Both the position numbers and the translations under genes were made by a program. 64,000 nucleotides of DNA from Termitomyces sp. T153 (Eukaryota > Basidiomycota > Agaricomycetes > Agaricales > Lyophyllaceae): NCBI GenBank assembly GCA_018296165.2, contig JACKQL020000020.1, positions 434,001-498,000 of the forward strand. The letters are read 5' to 3'. Below the pieces are notes generated by a model that was not told where the DNA came from, made no database searches, and saw only the letters and a program-made list of their open reading frames with translations. Numbering within the stretch: the stretch's first letter is position 1; every line of letters starts with the position of its first letter. Shown here one piece after another: positions 11,241 through 23,705 of the stretch.

Positions 11241-14200
11241 ATGTCTACTAGCTACTCTTTACAGAATCAATCAGTTGGAAGAACCATCCATTGGCTGAGC
11301 CTGACCATTGTTAGAAACACCAGTTTGGAAATGATGGCTGGCCCCAATATGACCCTGATGACTGACTTGATGGGTTCTGAACCCAGCAATGGTACTACCA
11401 TGAGTAGTAACCCTACCATGATGCCCACTGAAAATGTGGATGCTGCTGAGCTTCAGGCTGGTGGAATTGACGGTTCCCCTGTGAACATCAGCTTTGGTAA
11501 CTCAAGTCTAATGAGTTCTGTCTTAGATGGTGACAATCATCAAGATGCATCTATTATAGAACATGATGTAATAGTAGATAAATATAATGCTGATCCTACT
11601 GCTGACAAACCTAAGGAATTGCAAGAACAAGTTGAGACAGTACCTGCAGAAGAAGGTCTAGATAAAGATATTGAAAATGCTACAACAACATGTCTCAAAC
11701 TGAATGAGAACATGTTGACAGGAGAATGGAAAGAATTGCATTCTCCAATAACAATACTAATGCTGGCAAAACTTTGCAAGGCAAGGGAAAAAGCATTGAC
11801 CCCAGGAACTGGGGTGGTATATATCTAGGAGAGCTAAAAACGGATCCTGAGTTCCAATAGGACCTGAATGCTCAATGTGAACTTGAGACCCACCACCTAC
11901 TCAATCCCCAGGCTCCAATGCCCTAACTGCTAATGGCAGAGATATTGCTGGTGGAAATGTACAACAAAATGAAGAAGTGGAGGACAAAGACATGCAGCTG
12001 AAAGTATTGCAAGAGAAGGTACTAGACTATATTTGTAATAAGAAGAAGTTAGCTCATGAAATGGATAGACATAGCAAACAAGGAAAACATCTTATACCAG
12101 AAGGAAGGACTATGCAGGGTCCAAACATCTGTCCAACAAACCAGTGGCACTTATCCAAAAGGTAGTGGATAGTTTGAAGTGTAAGACTAGATATAGGCTA
12201 GACAACAGAGAGAAATGCATAAGTCAGACACAAGGGCTGCAACAAAGCTGATAACCCAGACCATGTCTAGTGCTCTGGGCCAGGCCTTCAAATGCCTAGG
12301 AAAGTGACAGTGATGTGAGTTGTCTGGGGATACAAACCTTCACATTCATTGTCACAAATCAGATTTGGAAACAAGCTCTGAGTATAGTAGCAAGTCCAGT
12401 GACTCCAGCTCATCAAGTAGCTCAAGTTTGAGGTCATCATCTCACTACCAGGAATGTCACCAATCCTGTTGGGGATCATGTTGTCATTCCCATAGGTAGA
12501 AACATAAATGATTGAGGCAAACTACAATCAAACATAGTTTGCCTGAGAAATACAATGGTTGTGTTGATATATGAGCTTTCCACAAGCTTCTTACACATGG
12601 TGCATGTATGTTAAGTATGACTATGTGGAGAGACAATGTCAGGTCATGGTACTTTTAGAATTTCTGACAGGAAAAGTGTACACTTTCTATACTTGACATG
12701 TATTGCTAGTTCCTGAAAGATGGAATTTGAAAAAATTCTTTATGGAACTGTTTGATTATTGCTTTCCTATTGATTTTTATAATCAGCAACATGAAAGACT
12801 AAATAGTTATACTCAAGGAAATAGATTGGTTTGAGAATATGTAGCTGATCTTGATGAGTTATTTACTATTGTCAGCATTGATAGTAAGTGTGCCCACATG
12901 GTAAAGCTCTTCAATAGTCTCAGACCCTCACTTTGCAAGGCCCTATCCTGTGAGCACATAAACCCAGAATACACTATATGGAAGGAAATGGTATGTGAGG
13001 CTGAATACCAAGAGCTTGCTGACAATGTCAACTTACAGGACATTGTACACAGCAACAATGGCAACCCATGCCACAACAACCCACAGCAGAGCAGCCAGCA
13101 AGATAACCAGTCACAATGTGGAAAGTCAGCAAATGCATTGAATTGGGCAAAAACCTTCAAGTCAGCATTCAGTAAAAAGACCAATACCACTCCAGGTACA
13201 TCATACAACCACTAATTCAAATTGCCAATCACTATAATCATAAGTCAGATGATAAACCACATGCTCAGAACAACAGCGAGCCATCAGTAACCCCTTTAAC
13301 AAAAGAAGAAAGGGAGGAGCTAAAATTGGCAAACAAGTGCTTCTTGTGTAGTCAAGAAGGCCACTTCACCCAAAATTGCCAAATTAAGGGCAGGGTTAGA
13401 TCCAACAACAGCAAACCTCCTGGCATGAGTGCTTTTGGACTACATGTGGACCTTGGCCAGACTGAACAGTTGTGTGTAAACAGCCTTGATGAGACAACTG
13501 AGATGTCCATTGGAACAATTGCAGGTTTACAGAGTGAGTACTTCAACTGCTCAGTCAATGAACCTCAGCTTAAGGATCATGACAGCAATAATGATACTAT
13601 CTCTGAATTACAATCAGTTACCAATTCTGATTGGGAAGAACCCACAAGATTCAATGGCTCTTTGGCTCTCCTACAAGAGTCAACCAACCAGAGCTCTATG
13701 ACATCAGATCTTCATGCAGAAGTTATGTTAGCAGCACCAATAAACCTTATTGAATTTTATTAATACTGGATAGAGAATGCAGAAGAAAAGGTTAGCTTAC
13801 CAGATACTCATCCATGCCATTACTGTCTTGGGAATGCCATCTGCAATAAGTTGGAAGAATTACTGGAGACACTACAACCTTATCCAGGTGATCCTGTGAT
13901 GTGCTTCAGTTTTGAGGGCATCAATTCACAGCCAGCACAGTGTCTCACAATGAGATCTTGATACATTTGAAGTGTTGCCAAGATCTGTAGCTAAAAAAAA
14001 TACATTTTGCCATTGGTGATTGGTATGCTAATATTTGACATGAGATCACAGGGGCTCCATACAACCCAACAATGTCTTTCTGGTTTCATGTCACATGACT
14101 TGGATAATGGCTTTGATGATGATGTCAGGCTCTGCACTCATATTTCCCATAGTTCATTTCTGTAAATTTGCAGTTCCCAGAGGTTGCTCTTACACTCTCC

Positions 14201-14460
14201 CTCTCCAACAATGCCAAAAAATCCTCTTGAAATCATCAAAGCAGGCATCTCACAACTCAAATCTGAGACAGAACCATGTAAACAAGATCTTCTTGCATGA
14301 CTCTCAAGGAAGGAGGCAATCTCTGATGCTGACAAGATGTGGCTGGACCACAATGGAACCTAGTTGATGAAGAATGGATTCTAGAGCTCCTTGAAAGAGC
14401 TTTCAACTATGAACATGGGCTAGATCAATTGGATTCACAGAAAAAAAAATATTGGATTAG
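11241..14460 (+). pseudogene. Decayed retrotransposon Gag-type ORF with CCHC zinc knuckle, no polymerase
   Basis: A series of broken plus-strand frames that read as one former protein. An N-terminal low-complexity acidic part (11241-11828) leads to a Gag-like helical core (about 12650-13050; LFDYCFPIDF, EYVADLDELFTI, KLFNSLRPSLCKALSCEH, IWKEMVCEAEYQEL). Then comes a zinc knuckle CFLCSQEGHFTQNC (C-X2-C-X4-H-X4-C, at 13335-13376), and a long C-terminal extension in which CHYCLGNAICNKLEELL (about 13815) and MPKNPLEIIKAGISQLKSE (about 14211) can be read. Stops and unusual Cys, Trp and His residues fall where CGN arginine codons would become TGN or CAN. No reverse transcriptase or integrase follows. 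It is either a Gag-only non-autonomous family or a domesticated-type Gag gene that later decayed. Confidence 0.6.
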
Positions 14461-14990
14461 ACTAGCTACATTGTGAATACAAGATGTTGCCCTTATGTAA
14501 TCTATGGACACACATCACCAATGTGCATTAGGTACTACATATGACAACTGCAATGCATTATGGCATGTTGAATCAGGATAAGATAACATAAGGTAACCAG
14601 CAGGTTACATACCCCCCTTTTAGACCAATACTCAGTCTAGAGAAGGTAGATCATGAGAGGTACCCAGGTGTTGCAATGATGCCAAGTATGGTGGCATGAA
14701 CCATGGACATATACCTATGTTGTAACATATGACAATAGCAGATGCCTGCTGTGTTCAAGATACATCAGAAATGATTATTGTTGTTCACATGCACCCTTGG
14801 TGTGGTAAAGTATGGTACATTTTATGCATCTGAGATGCTGTATATTACAGCCTATGCTACAACAAAATGGTAAAGAAAACCTGCTGTTAAGCACACACAA
14901 TGCCAGTAACATGTTTTAAGTTCAGACACTTGACATTACCTAAACTAGATATATATAACAAAAAAGGCTTTTCAGCCCATTGTTGCACTT
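14461..14990. other. CpG-free spacer
   Basis: No coding signal seen on either strand. Rich in CA/TG dinucleotides, the end products of CpG decay. Confidence 0.4.
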
Positions 14991-17620
14991 GTCAGCAATC
15001 CACCCTCATCTATTGTCTTTGCTTCCTTCCCAGCTGTGATGTTAGTCATGGAAGGGAGGAGCTCTGATTCTGTCTTTGGTAGGGTTGTTGGGCCCCTGGC
15101 AGCAGTCACATCTACAATTTCACAATTGGTTAGTGCAATGTTAGTTGTAGCTCCAATAGTGGGCATTGTACCATGTGCCAGTGTTTGCTTCCAAAGCTGA
15201 CCCACATTTGGGTCCATTTCAACATAATAATAGAGGCTGGTAGCCTTGGGACAAATATTAGATGTGCTTTCTTCAGTACATTTGAAGAGGAGGCAGTAAT
15301 AGTCCTCCTCAGACAGTTCTTGCCACTCATCCCACTCTGGGATGGCCAGTGGTGTTACATATACTGCAAGGCACTGTATGCACTCATTTTCAATGTCTTT
15401 GGAAATGTCAAGGGATATAGTGGGCTAGTGTAACTGTTGTTCCAGGTAGACCACACTACATGGATAGGCATGGTCCACCTAATCCAGTAGAATTTGGTTG
15501 TGCAATAAGACACAAATTGTGTTGTCATTGGAAAAGTTCTGCACCATATGTGAACTCAGTGTAACTCAATCTGAGCCCCAAACTGGCCCACCAGAGGATG
15601 TCTCAGATTAGCTGCATTATATGTGGCTGCCACTTTGCAATACAACCCAGGTCATGCCATGACCAGTGTGAGCTGTCAGACTAGTGAGGTCTTTCCTGCA
15701 CTGTTGGCACAGAGTGTTCTGCAGAGTGTGTACCCAAATAGAGTTCATCAGTGCATCCAGTAAGTGAAGTCTACTACAATGCCCTTCTAGGTGTTTTTCA
15801 ACCCTGGGAGACCATAAATTAGCACATACTGTGCTATTTTGGTCAAGGTCAAAAGGCCTCTTTGGACTAGGAGTGGGCATGATGTGCAGCACAGTAGCAC
15901 CATCCTCCTTTGTGTGCAGGAAGCACAAGGAAATGTGCTGACACTCAACAAGGGGCATGTCCTCAGGCCTCTGTATAGGATTGACCAGCTCTTGGTAACC
16001 AGGCTCAGACAGGAAGTGCTGCATTGTTCAGTTGTGCAGCACAAGATCAGTGTGCTGTGCAAACATCTGCAACTCAGTCAATAGCATATATGCAACTATA
16101 TGATTGCAATGAAGGACATGAAGGTTTGCATAGTACTTGTAGAGCCTTTACAGCTTATATGAAGTGCAGGGGAACCCTCTACATATGAACTTGTACACCA
16201 TAGTGTGTGGCATGTCTGTCACTTGACCAGAACTGTACTCATAGGTGGCTGTGCAATTCACATCAGCACCAACAAATACAATGTTTGTCCAGTATAAGTA
16301 ATAGAAGCAGGACCTTAGGACACTATGAAAACACAAATTCAGCTGCTCGATCTGTAGCAGCCCCTAGATCTTTACCTCCAATCTGTTGGGGATTTGTCCA
16401 GAGAAATCACTCTGCACCCTATGAGCTAGGGTGGCTGCTGCCTGTGCCTTATTCACCTTCTTTTTGGAAAGCTTCTTATTGCATTGTATGTGCTGAAAGC
16501 ACTGTGCAGGTGTCTTGCTCTCCTCCTCTTCTTTCTCTGCCTTAGAGGACAACTGCACATAGTTGCTTTTGTTCTCCTCAGTTGGGACTACTTGCTGCTT
16601 TCCTTTGCTAGCAGCAGTGGTTTTGGCTGCCTCAGCCACCAGCCCATTATACTGTGCAGGCATGCACAAGTCAGTAGCCAGCTTGACCACTTCAAATTGC
16701 ACTAACAGTGCAGGCACCATGATTACTTGCATAAACAAAAGTTAGGCAGGCTCTGCCTGCACTAGCACATATTTTGGTTGTATTAAGGGGTGGCTTGTGC
16801 CTCCAATGAGGTTTCTGAGGCCCTGGTATCTCTGGGGCATGTACTGATGTGGCAAGTCCCCAAATTTCAGGACCTGCTACCTTTGAAGCAGGTGCCTTCC
16901 TTGGCACACTCACCTCCAACAACTCCATCTTGCTCCAGAAGGGTGGGGCCTCATCCATTTCTTCATCTTGCTGTTCTAGTGAGACTTCAGCTAAGAGCAC
17001 CTCTAATGCCCATGCAAGAGTGTTTTCAGTTTGTTTAACAAGCACAGTTGTAGACCATGCAGGCATCATCAGAGGTATTAAGGCAGCCACAGGTGCCATG
17101 CAAGCTGTGCCAGGCACTACTGCTTAAACAGATTTGACTGCTTGCAACAATAGTGGTCTAGCCAATTTGGGCTCCATACTCACTCCCTCATAGTATGAAA
17201 ACTTGTGCTTTGCAGTGTGGTCTATCTGCTCCAGCACTGTAATGTGCTGTCTCTTCATGAGCTCAATTTGGAAGAGCAATCCTTCCATCACCATAACTGC
17301 AAGGTCATTTTGCAAAAACACAGCCATTGTGAGCACTAGCTATTCTGCTGCCTCTAATTGGCACATCAGTGCCTCTGTTCCCATTCTTATTTGCACTTGT
17401 AGCACATATGGCTGCACCAGTGCCTAGGCCAAGCTCAGCCCTGGCTGATGCATGTGCTGGTGGTGCATTTCCTCAGCCTGGCACTTGTAGCCCTCCTCTT
17501 TATCTATGTCCATTTGCACATGGGTGGGTGTCTGGTATGGAAGCAGCTTCTCATGGCCTTGGTAGGCCACAGCCACATACTGCTGCATTCTCACTTGTTG
17601 TTGGTATGGTTGCATATGAT
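14991..17620 (-). pseudogene. Block of decayed, unrecognised minus-strand ORFs
   Basis: Adjacent minus-strand stretches, 17615-17424, 17336-17124, 17117-16692, 16738-16364 and 16024-15617, read as pieces of one or two former repeat proteins. The first parts are helical and Gln/Glu-rich (VQMDIDKEEGYKCQAEEM; FQIELMKRQHITVLEQID). The middle is Pro/Ala/Glu-rich (EIPGPQKPHWRHKPPLN). The last carries PGYQELVNPIQRPEDMPLVE. Many Cys, Trp, His and stop codons occur in positions where arginine would fit, matching CpG decay. I recognise no catalytic domain. It could be the interior of a large non-autonomous element. Confidence 0.4.
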
Positions 17621-17722
17621 TTTAACCCCATGCAGGTCTCTCCCCTACTTCAGAGTTCTGAAAACTCTGTCCAGGTCTAGGCAGGCCCTGCAAGGCCATA
17701 CATATCACCAAGTCTTATACAT

Positions 17723-18802
17723 TGATAAGACCCACTTGTTGCTGAGCACTGTTTTTAGCATTTCTGACCAGACAGCAGCTGATTATATTGTACATGACCT
17801 GGCACAAGTCACAATACTTGATACATGAGGTCTAGCCCCAAGGTCTGGAACAATGTAGTCTTTGCATGGGATTATAGCAACCACAAGACTTATGAATCAC
17901 AAGCCACATCACATAGAGCCTGGACTTTGGATCTAGAATGACAAGGTTGAGACCTTTCTAAGTAACATGGCAAAAACACTGCCTCCTCTCCAAAAAGGGA
18001 TATATGGACAGCTGTGTGGTTTCTTACTTATCATTTTTCTTGTTGAGCTTACAAACATACTTGAATGGCATCTACACTTTAGGAATTGATATAAGAAATG
18101 CTCTTTTCCTGTGATTGACAATTTTTATGTATTATATCAACATTGCATATGTATACTTGGTTACTAGACTGACATTCAGTATGTATCATGAACCTGGCAG
18201 CAACTAATATTTCCTTTCTGAATACTATACTTACAAACAGTATAAACACTGCTTGTACATAGAAGAAAACAACAAACAGAGTATTTTTTTACTCTCACTA
18301 GCTCTCAGCTTACCAGCTTCAAATCTCTTATTGCTCTTTCTCTCATCATCACTAACAACTTAGCAACAATCTTGATGATCTTGACCTTGACTTAGTGTGG
18401 TGCCCACTGCAGGTACTCTTAGCATTACTACAACTTAGCAACACTACCAACTATGGCTAGCAACTACTTTGCATTTGTTTCCCAGCTTACTTTAACTTCT
18501 TTCATTCTTTGTTCCCAACTCTCTTTTTATTGCTTAGTTTCCCCTTCCTTAGTGACTCTTTCACCTTCATCCCTTTCCCCTTCATTTACCCAGTGACCTT
18601 TTGTTACTGTCTAGCAACTTAGGCTAGCAATAACAACACTTTGCACTTGTTCACTCCACACTTATTAGCTCTCACTTTCTAGAACAGTTACTGACTTGCC
18701 CTCTATTAACTTCCTATTGCTAGCTACCCTATCTAGTTGCTAGTGTCTAGGTCTTCCTTTTTGGTTTTCTGCATGGCAGCTAGGTAGCATAAGAGCACAT
18801 CG
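17723..18802 (+). repeat. 5' LTR of element 1
   Basis: Starts TGATAAGACCCACTTGTTG and ends near GAGCACATCG (CA expected; the last base looks mutated). It matches 33049-34170 and, inverted, 22558-23705. A conserved core promoter TATAAACA (18241-18248) followed by CTGCTTGTACATAG marks the U3/R boundary. About 1.08 kb. Confidence 0.8.
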
Positions 18803-18830
18803 TTTTGGAGCCCACTGCAAGGGATTTGTA
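18803..18830 (+). other. Probable primer-binding site of element 1
   Basis: Directly after the 5' LTR lies TTTTGGAGCCCACTGCAAGG; the portion TGGAGCCCACTGC starts with the TGG expected opposite a tRNA 3' CCA end. The tRNA species was not determined. Confidence 0.45.
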
Positions 18831-18890
18831 GGTAACTATTCTACCAGAAACCAGAACTCAAGCAAAACATTGCTTGAAAACTTTTAGCAA

Positions 18891-19674
18891 ACTCCTACAT
18901 CATTCTTTGTTGACTCCCCAGGACTCACTGCTGACTACCCATTCTTGACCTCTTGCCAATGAACTTGAAACTCCTAGGAACCTTAGAGACATTAGCAAAA
19001 TCCTTGCCAACTTTCCTGGAGCCTTTATAGAAAGCTTCCTTGATACACCTCTCTTTCCACTTACTCCTACCAACTCATCTATCTTCTTCCCAGAAGCACA
19101 TTCTATTCCCTCATTGCCAATCAACCTCCAGAATCCCCTTCTACCACTAGTACCAACAATTGCTAACATGAACAACAACCCTGCCACTTGGCATGCTCAA
19201 ATGCCACTATGTAACAATACCACTACACCTAAGTGGGATAAGAGTTGCCTTAGGGAACTTCCCCAGTACTTCAAGGCATTAGGATATCTCTTTGCTGACT
19301 GTGATATTGCAAATGATACTCAGAAAAAGAAATATGCAGCTTGATACATTTCTTATGACACAGCAGAAACTTGGTTCAGCTTACCAAAATTTGGTGACAA
19401 TGTAGTTATTAGCAACAATGCAACTCAGCCTTATATCTACTAGGAATGGAAGGTGGCAGTGCTCAGGCTGTACCCTGGCACTGATGCTAGTGCTCATTAC
19501 AACCTTGGCAACCTCAAGCAACTTGTCAAACAACCTGTTCAACAGTGGCCTGGCAACTTTAATAAGGTTATCTGACTACTATTAAGACTTCCAACATATT
19601 GCTAGATGGCTCCTTGCTAATGGCAAGCTTTATTGCAATGAGAAATGTTGCTTATCCCAACAAGGTATCCTTAC
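18891..19674 (+). pseudogene. Element 1 gag, 5' part
   Basis: Plus-strand remnants reading LPINLQNPLLPLVPTIANM, then WDKSCLRELPQYFKALGYLF and ADCDIANDTQKKKYAA up to a stop, continuing in frame with YISYDTAETWFSLPKF. This is the N-terminal capsid-like half of a gypsy Gag. It is cut by element 2, which inserted after 19674; the frame resumes at 28612. The stop after KKKYAA lies at a TGA that could be a former CGA. Flanks: 5' LTR to the left, element 2 to the right. Confidence 0.65.
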
Positions 19675-20891
19675 TGTCAGGTTCCACTGACCATGGGGGC
19701 TCAGCTACACTGGGTGAGTCCTTACTAGGCAGATGTGATTCCCTGCACTGACAGCTGAGCACTCAGGAAGTTCTAAACACAGGGGGCTTGCAAGGGTAAG
19801 TGATGGGGAGTGATCTGAGCAAGTCCAGGGTGGTCTGGAGGAGTGTAGGATAAGTTGTGGGAAGCAGGCAAGCTTGGCAGGATGTCAGGCACAAGTCCAT
19901 AAGCAAGTATTGTGGGTGTGGAGAAAGCAGAGGCTATGCAAGTAATAGGAGCAGAGGTTATGCGAGTGATGGAAGCAGAGGCTATGTGAGTGGTGGAAGT
20001 GGAGCCAGAGCTTGATGGGGGATCAACAGAAGTCAATGGAGTTTGGAGCCAAGCATGTAGCAAGGTCCAGAGTGGGTTAAAGGAATGTGTTGATGTTTAT
20101 AATTGTAAGTGTGGAGTTTGTAAAGGTGTTAGGGTTGGAAAAGACTTGAACACAATGAGCAGAACTGATCAAATGAGATGAGACAGAGCTGAATGAAATG
20201 AGGCAGAGTTGAGACAAGATTGAGACAAGAATGAAAATAGATTCAGGCAGAGATATAAAATGATAATGAGAATGATAACAGAATAGAGATGAGGCAAACT
20301 GGGACACTGAGATAAGACTGGGACACTGAGAGTAAGGAGAAACATAATACAGAACATGAAACACAAGAAGGAAACAATCAGAAACACATCAGGTAAGGCA
20401 ATATCAAGACTAGAGTATGAAGGGCTACTCTACAACTTATATACTGACTACTGGGGAGCTCTGGGGGATGTTGGCTGTGGCAGCAGGGCTTGGCAGAGCT
20501 TGGTGGAGTTGATAGGTGTTGGTTGTGATCAGGGGGCAGGCCGTGTTGATATATTGATGGGATCAACTGGGAACATAGCTGTTCTGAGGTTGTTGTGATG
20601 CTCCAGAGTGAGTTGGAGGAACTAGAGTGCTGAGTTGATGACATGTGACAGGGTCAGGGGCAGTGGGGGGGTGGTCCCAGGGCTCAGGAGATCCAGGAGA
20701 AGCATTGGTGGCTGCAGGGAAGATGTCAGAGTTGGCCAAGGGGCTGTTGGAGTTAGCCAAGGATGTATCAGAGTTAGCTGGAGTAGGCACAGAGGGTTGG
20801 GGAAGTTTGATGAGGCATTAGAGAAGGTTCTGGAGGAGCAGGGAGGTTGGTGGGCAATGTGCAGGGGTTCAGGGAATGGGTTGTAACATCA
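19675..20891 (-). repeat. LTR of element 2 (3' LTR in element orientation)
   Basis: Begins TGTCAGGTTCC and ends AACATCA on the plus strand; matches 27390-28611 over its whole length, with differences that are mostly C/T or G/A. A few CpG remain (for example near 19961 and 20539). Confidence 0.85.
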
Positions 20892-22557
20892 CCCCTCCTT
20901 CAGCATCAAGACTCTTAAGATGTGGGGTGCAGGTTGGGGATCAGCAGGGCATGGGAGTTGAAGCCAAGTAATATTGATCAATCCACAGTGAGTGATGGCA
21001 GCATGGGAGACAAAGTTGAAGTGTAGCCACCATTTGTCAGGGGGTTCTTCCCAATCAATTAAAAGGCTTGGACATATCCCAGGGCTTTCAAAAAATTTTC
21101 CCATCATATCTTCTTCTTCATCATTGTCTGTGTTCCTGGCCCCCCTTCTTTCCAATAATAGTCCCATGGAGGAATGGGCAGAGGATGACAGCAAGCAAGA
21201 GGAGTTTGATCAGTGGCAGAGAGTGACCACCATGTACAGAAGTCATGCATATGCCATTTTACTTTACTGGAGTAGCTGATTTAGTTTTACAGAATTGTCT
21301 GTGGCTGTGGCTGGTTCTTTGGGGAGTCCTACTCATGGAAGGGGCTCAGGGTAGGTTTGATGCATGGCTGCACTGCCACCAACCTGTCCTGTGTGATCTA
21401 ATTTAGTAGCAGGGGTCATTGTGGCTATCCTAGAGGTGGAGAGAGTGCCACAGGGGGAGGTATTGGCAGAGCTGTTTGTGGTGGCATTGGGGCAGCCATG
21501 GAGTCCCCTGATATTGGAGTGGTGTGAGAACAAGGCACTGGTGAGTCTTTGGTTTTGTTTTTGTGGTTTTTTGCAGACATGTCATTCCAGTGTACTCTTT
21601 GCACCTGGTAGGGTGAAAACTGTGAGTTCAACAAGCCCTCCATGGGCTCCCATTGGAACACCTTGGTTTGCCTTCCATGCTGCACAAGGCATAAGAAGTG
21701 CTTGATCTTGTTGGACTGCCAGGCAACCTGCATTGCTGCAGAGCAAGGGTGGGAGGAGGAGTGGGTGCAGGGGCAACTGGGTAAGGCATGGAAGGCCAGA
21801 GTGTTGAGGCAGGGGTTGGGTGTGGAGGAGGAGGGGAGCATGGAGTGGCCTGTGGGGAAGGTATGACCTCTGCAGGGTGGGCAGAGGAAGGGGGCTCCAG
21901 CAGCAGGAGACAAGAAGAAGCAGAGGGCTTCTCCACTGCTGAAGGGGGGGCCTAGCAAGCAGCTGCAGAGTCAGGAGGTGATGGCAGGCCCTCTTGGCCC
22001 TCATATCTACTCACCTCATTCAGGTGTGTCATTAGAGTGGCCATCAAGTTTGCCTGAGACCATGCCATCAATCATGGAGGTATTCCTTTAATGTCAGGTG
22101 GAGGCTCTAATGGTGGCGTTGACTGCATGAGAGGGGGAACTTTGGTGGGCAAGGAAGGACCAGAATGCAGTGCAAGTGGAGAGGGAGGTACTGCAGTGGG
22201 AGCAGGACACCATGGTGCAAGTGGCTATGGAGTGAGCATTGGAGGTGCAGAGTGTGAGGGAACATCTGATGCAGTTGGAGGTGCAGCCCATGGGAGAGGT
22301 GGAGGGATGGTGGACTGCATTAGAGGGTGGTCCATCATAGATAGAGGCAGAAGTTGTGAGGTGGAGGGAGGAGTGGTTGGCAAGTGAGGCCACCTTGGGG
22401 CATGTGGAGATTCTGCATGAGCTTTTTGTCATTTTCCCAATTCTAACTAACAAATTTTAGGATAGGTTGGGTGCAGGAGCACCAAGTCCTGTTGGATGGG
22501 GCTTCTGCTGCATTTGCATCAATTCAGGACAGATTGGTGCAGATGCCTGTGGACTGT
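20892..22557 (-). other. Interior of element 2, 3' portion
   Basis: Minus-strand open stretches 21958-21425 (Pro/Ser/Ala-rich, with VHWNDMSAKNHKNKTKDS) and 21194-20889 (RRGARNTDNDEEEDMMGKFF, EEPPDKWWLHFNFV) may be Gag-like remnants. No catalytic motif seen. Ends at a purine tract next to the LTR. Confidence 0.4.
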
Positions 22558-23705
22558 TGATGTGCTCCTATGCCACCTAGTGCCATGCAGGAAACCTAAA
22601 AAGAAGACCTAACACTAGTCACTAAATAGGATAGCTGGCAGTAGGAAGTCAATAGTTGAGGGTGAGTCAGTAACCATCCCAGAGAACTAGAGTGAAAGTT
22701 GTGTTGTGGAGTGAAGTCAAAAGAAGTCACTATCACTAGCTGAAGTCACTAGTGATGATAAGGAAAGAAAATGGGTAAAGACAAGTAACATTGCTAAGAC
22801 AATGCATACCCCTAACAGAGGTAGGAAGAGTGAGGGGATAGGGTAGGAAAAAGAGGGGAAGGCAGTAATAAGAAGACTAAAATCAGAGAACAAACATGAA
22901 CTAATCACTAGCCATAGTCACTAATGTCACTAAGTCAAAACAACACAAATAGGCACCCACAGTTGGCACCACACTAGGTTGAGGTTGAAGTCAAGAAGGC
23001 TTGTCACTAAGCCGAAGTCAAAAGCAATAGAGGAACAAAAGAAGCAAAGTGAAATCTCAAGCTGGTAAGCTTAGAGAGAGCAACTAGTCAATGCTGACAG
23101 GGGTTCTCTGTTCTATTTTGCTATTATGGGGTAGTGTCTATGTACAGGCAGTATTTATATGTTTCCAAAGTATAGTATGGAAAAGTAAGCAAATAGTCGC
23201 CACTGGCAATGGCATCTGTCACTGTGTTTATGGTCCATATGAGGCGTCAGTCTGTAACTAGGTGAAAAACCATAAGCAAAGTCTCTATAATGTATAAATG
23301 CAAATGAATCCAAAAAGAGCGAGTCCAATGTCAATACCCAAGCATAGACGCCATTCAAGTATGTTGGTAAGCTCAGCAAGGAAAATGATAGTAAAAAGGT
23401 ACATGTCTAGTAATATGTCTGTATATAGTAAGAGAACACCATTTTGTCACCAGAGTCACTAAAGTCACTAATAATTGTCACTAAGAAAGATCTAGGCCTT
23501 GATGTTCCAGGCCCAAGTTCCAGGCTCCACATGATATTTCTTGTGATCAAAAAGTCTCATGCTTGCTAAAGTCTCGTGCTTCAGTCCAACCCTTGGGCTG
23601 GGTCCCATGTGCTGAGTGTTGTGACTTGTGCCATATTCAAAGTAGTCAGCTGCTGCTAAGTTCAAAATGCCAAAAATGGTGCTCAGCAATAACTGGGGCT
23701 CATCA
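22558..23705 (-). repeat. Inverted LTR of the element 1 family (3' LTR of the inner fragment)
   Basis: On the minus strand it starts TGATGAGCCCCAGTTATTG directly after a purine tract ATGGGGGAGGA and ends GAGCACATCA (plus-strand TGATGTGCTCC at 22558). TATAAATA at 23159-23152 (minus) with the following CTGCCTGTACATAG matches the two other LTRs. 1148 bp. Confidence 0.8.

Noticed and set aside
16484..17828. Several plus-strand ORFs of 60-126 codons
   Set aside because: Opposite the decayed minus-strand block or inside the LTR start; no domain and no codon logic.
21425..22387. Long Pro/Ser- and Gly-rich ORFs on both strands
   Set aside because: Low-complexity CpG-poor repeat DNA open by chance on both strands; only noted as element 2 interior.
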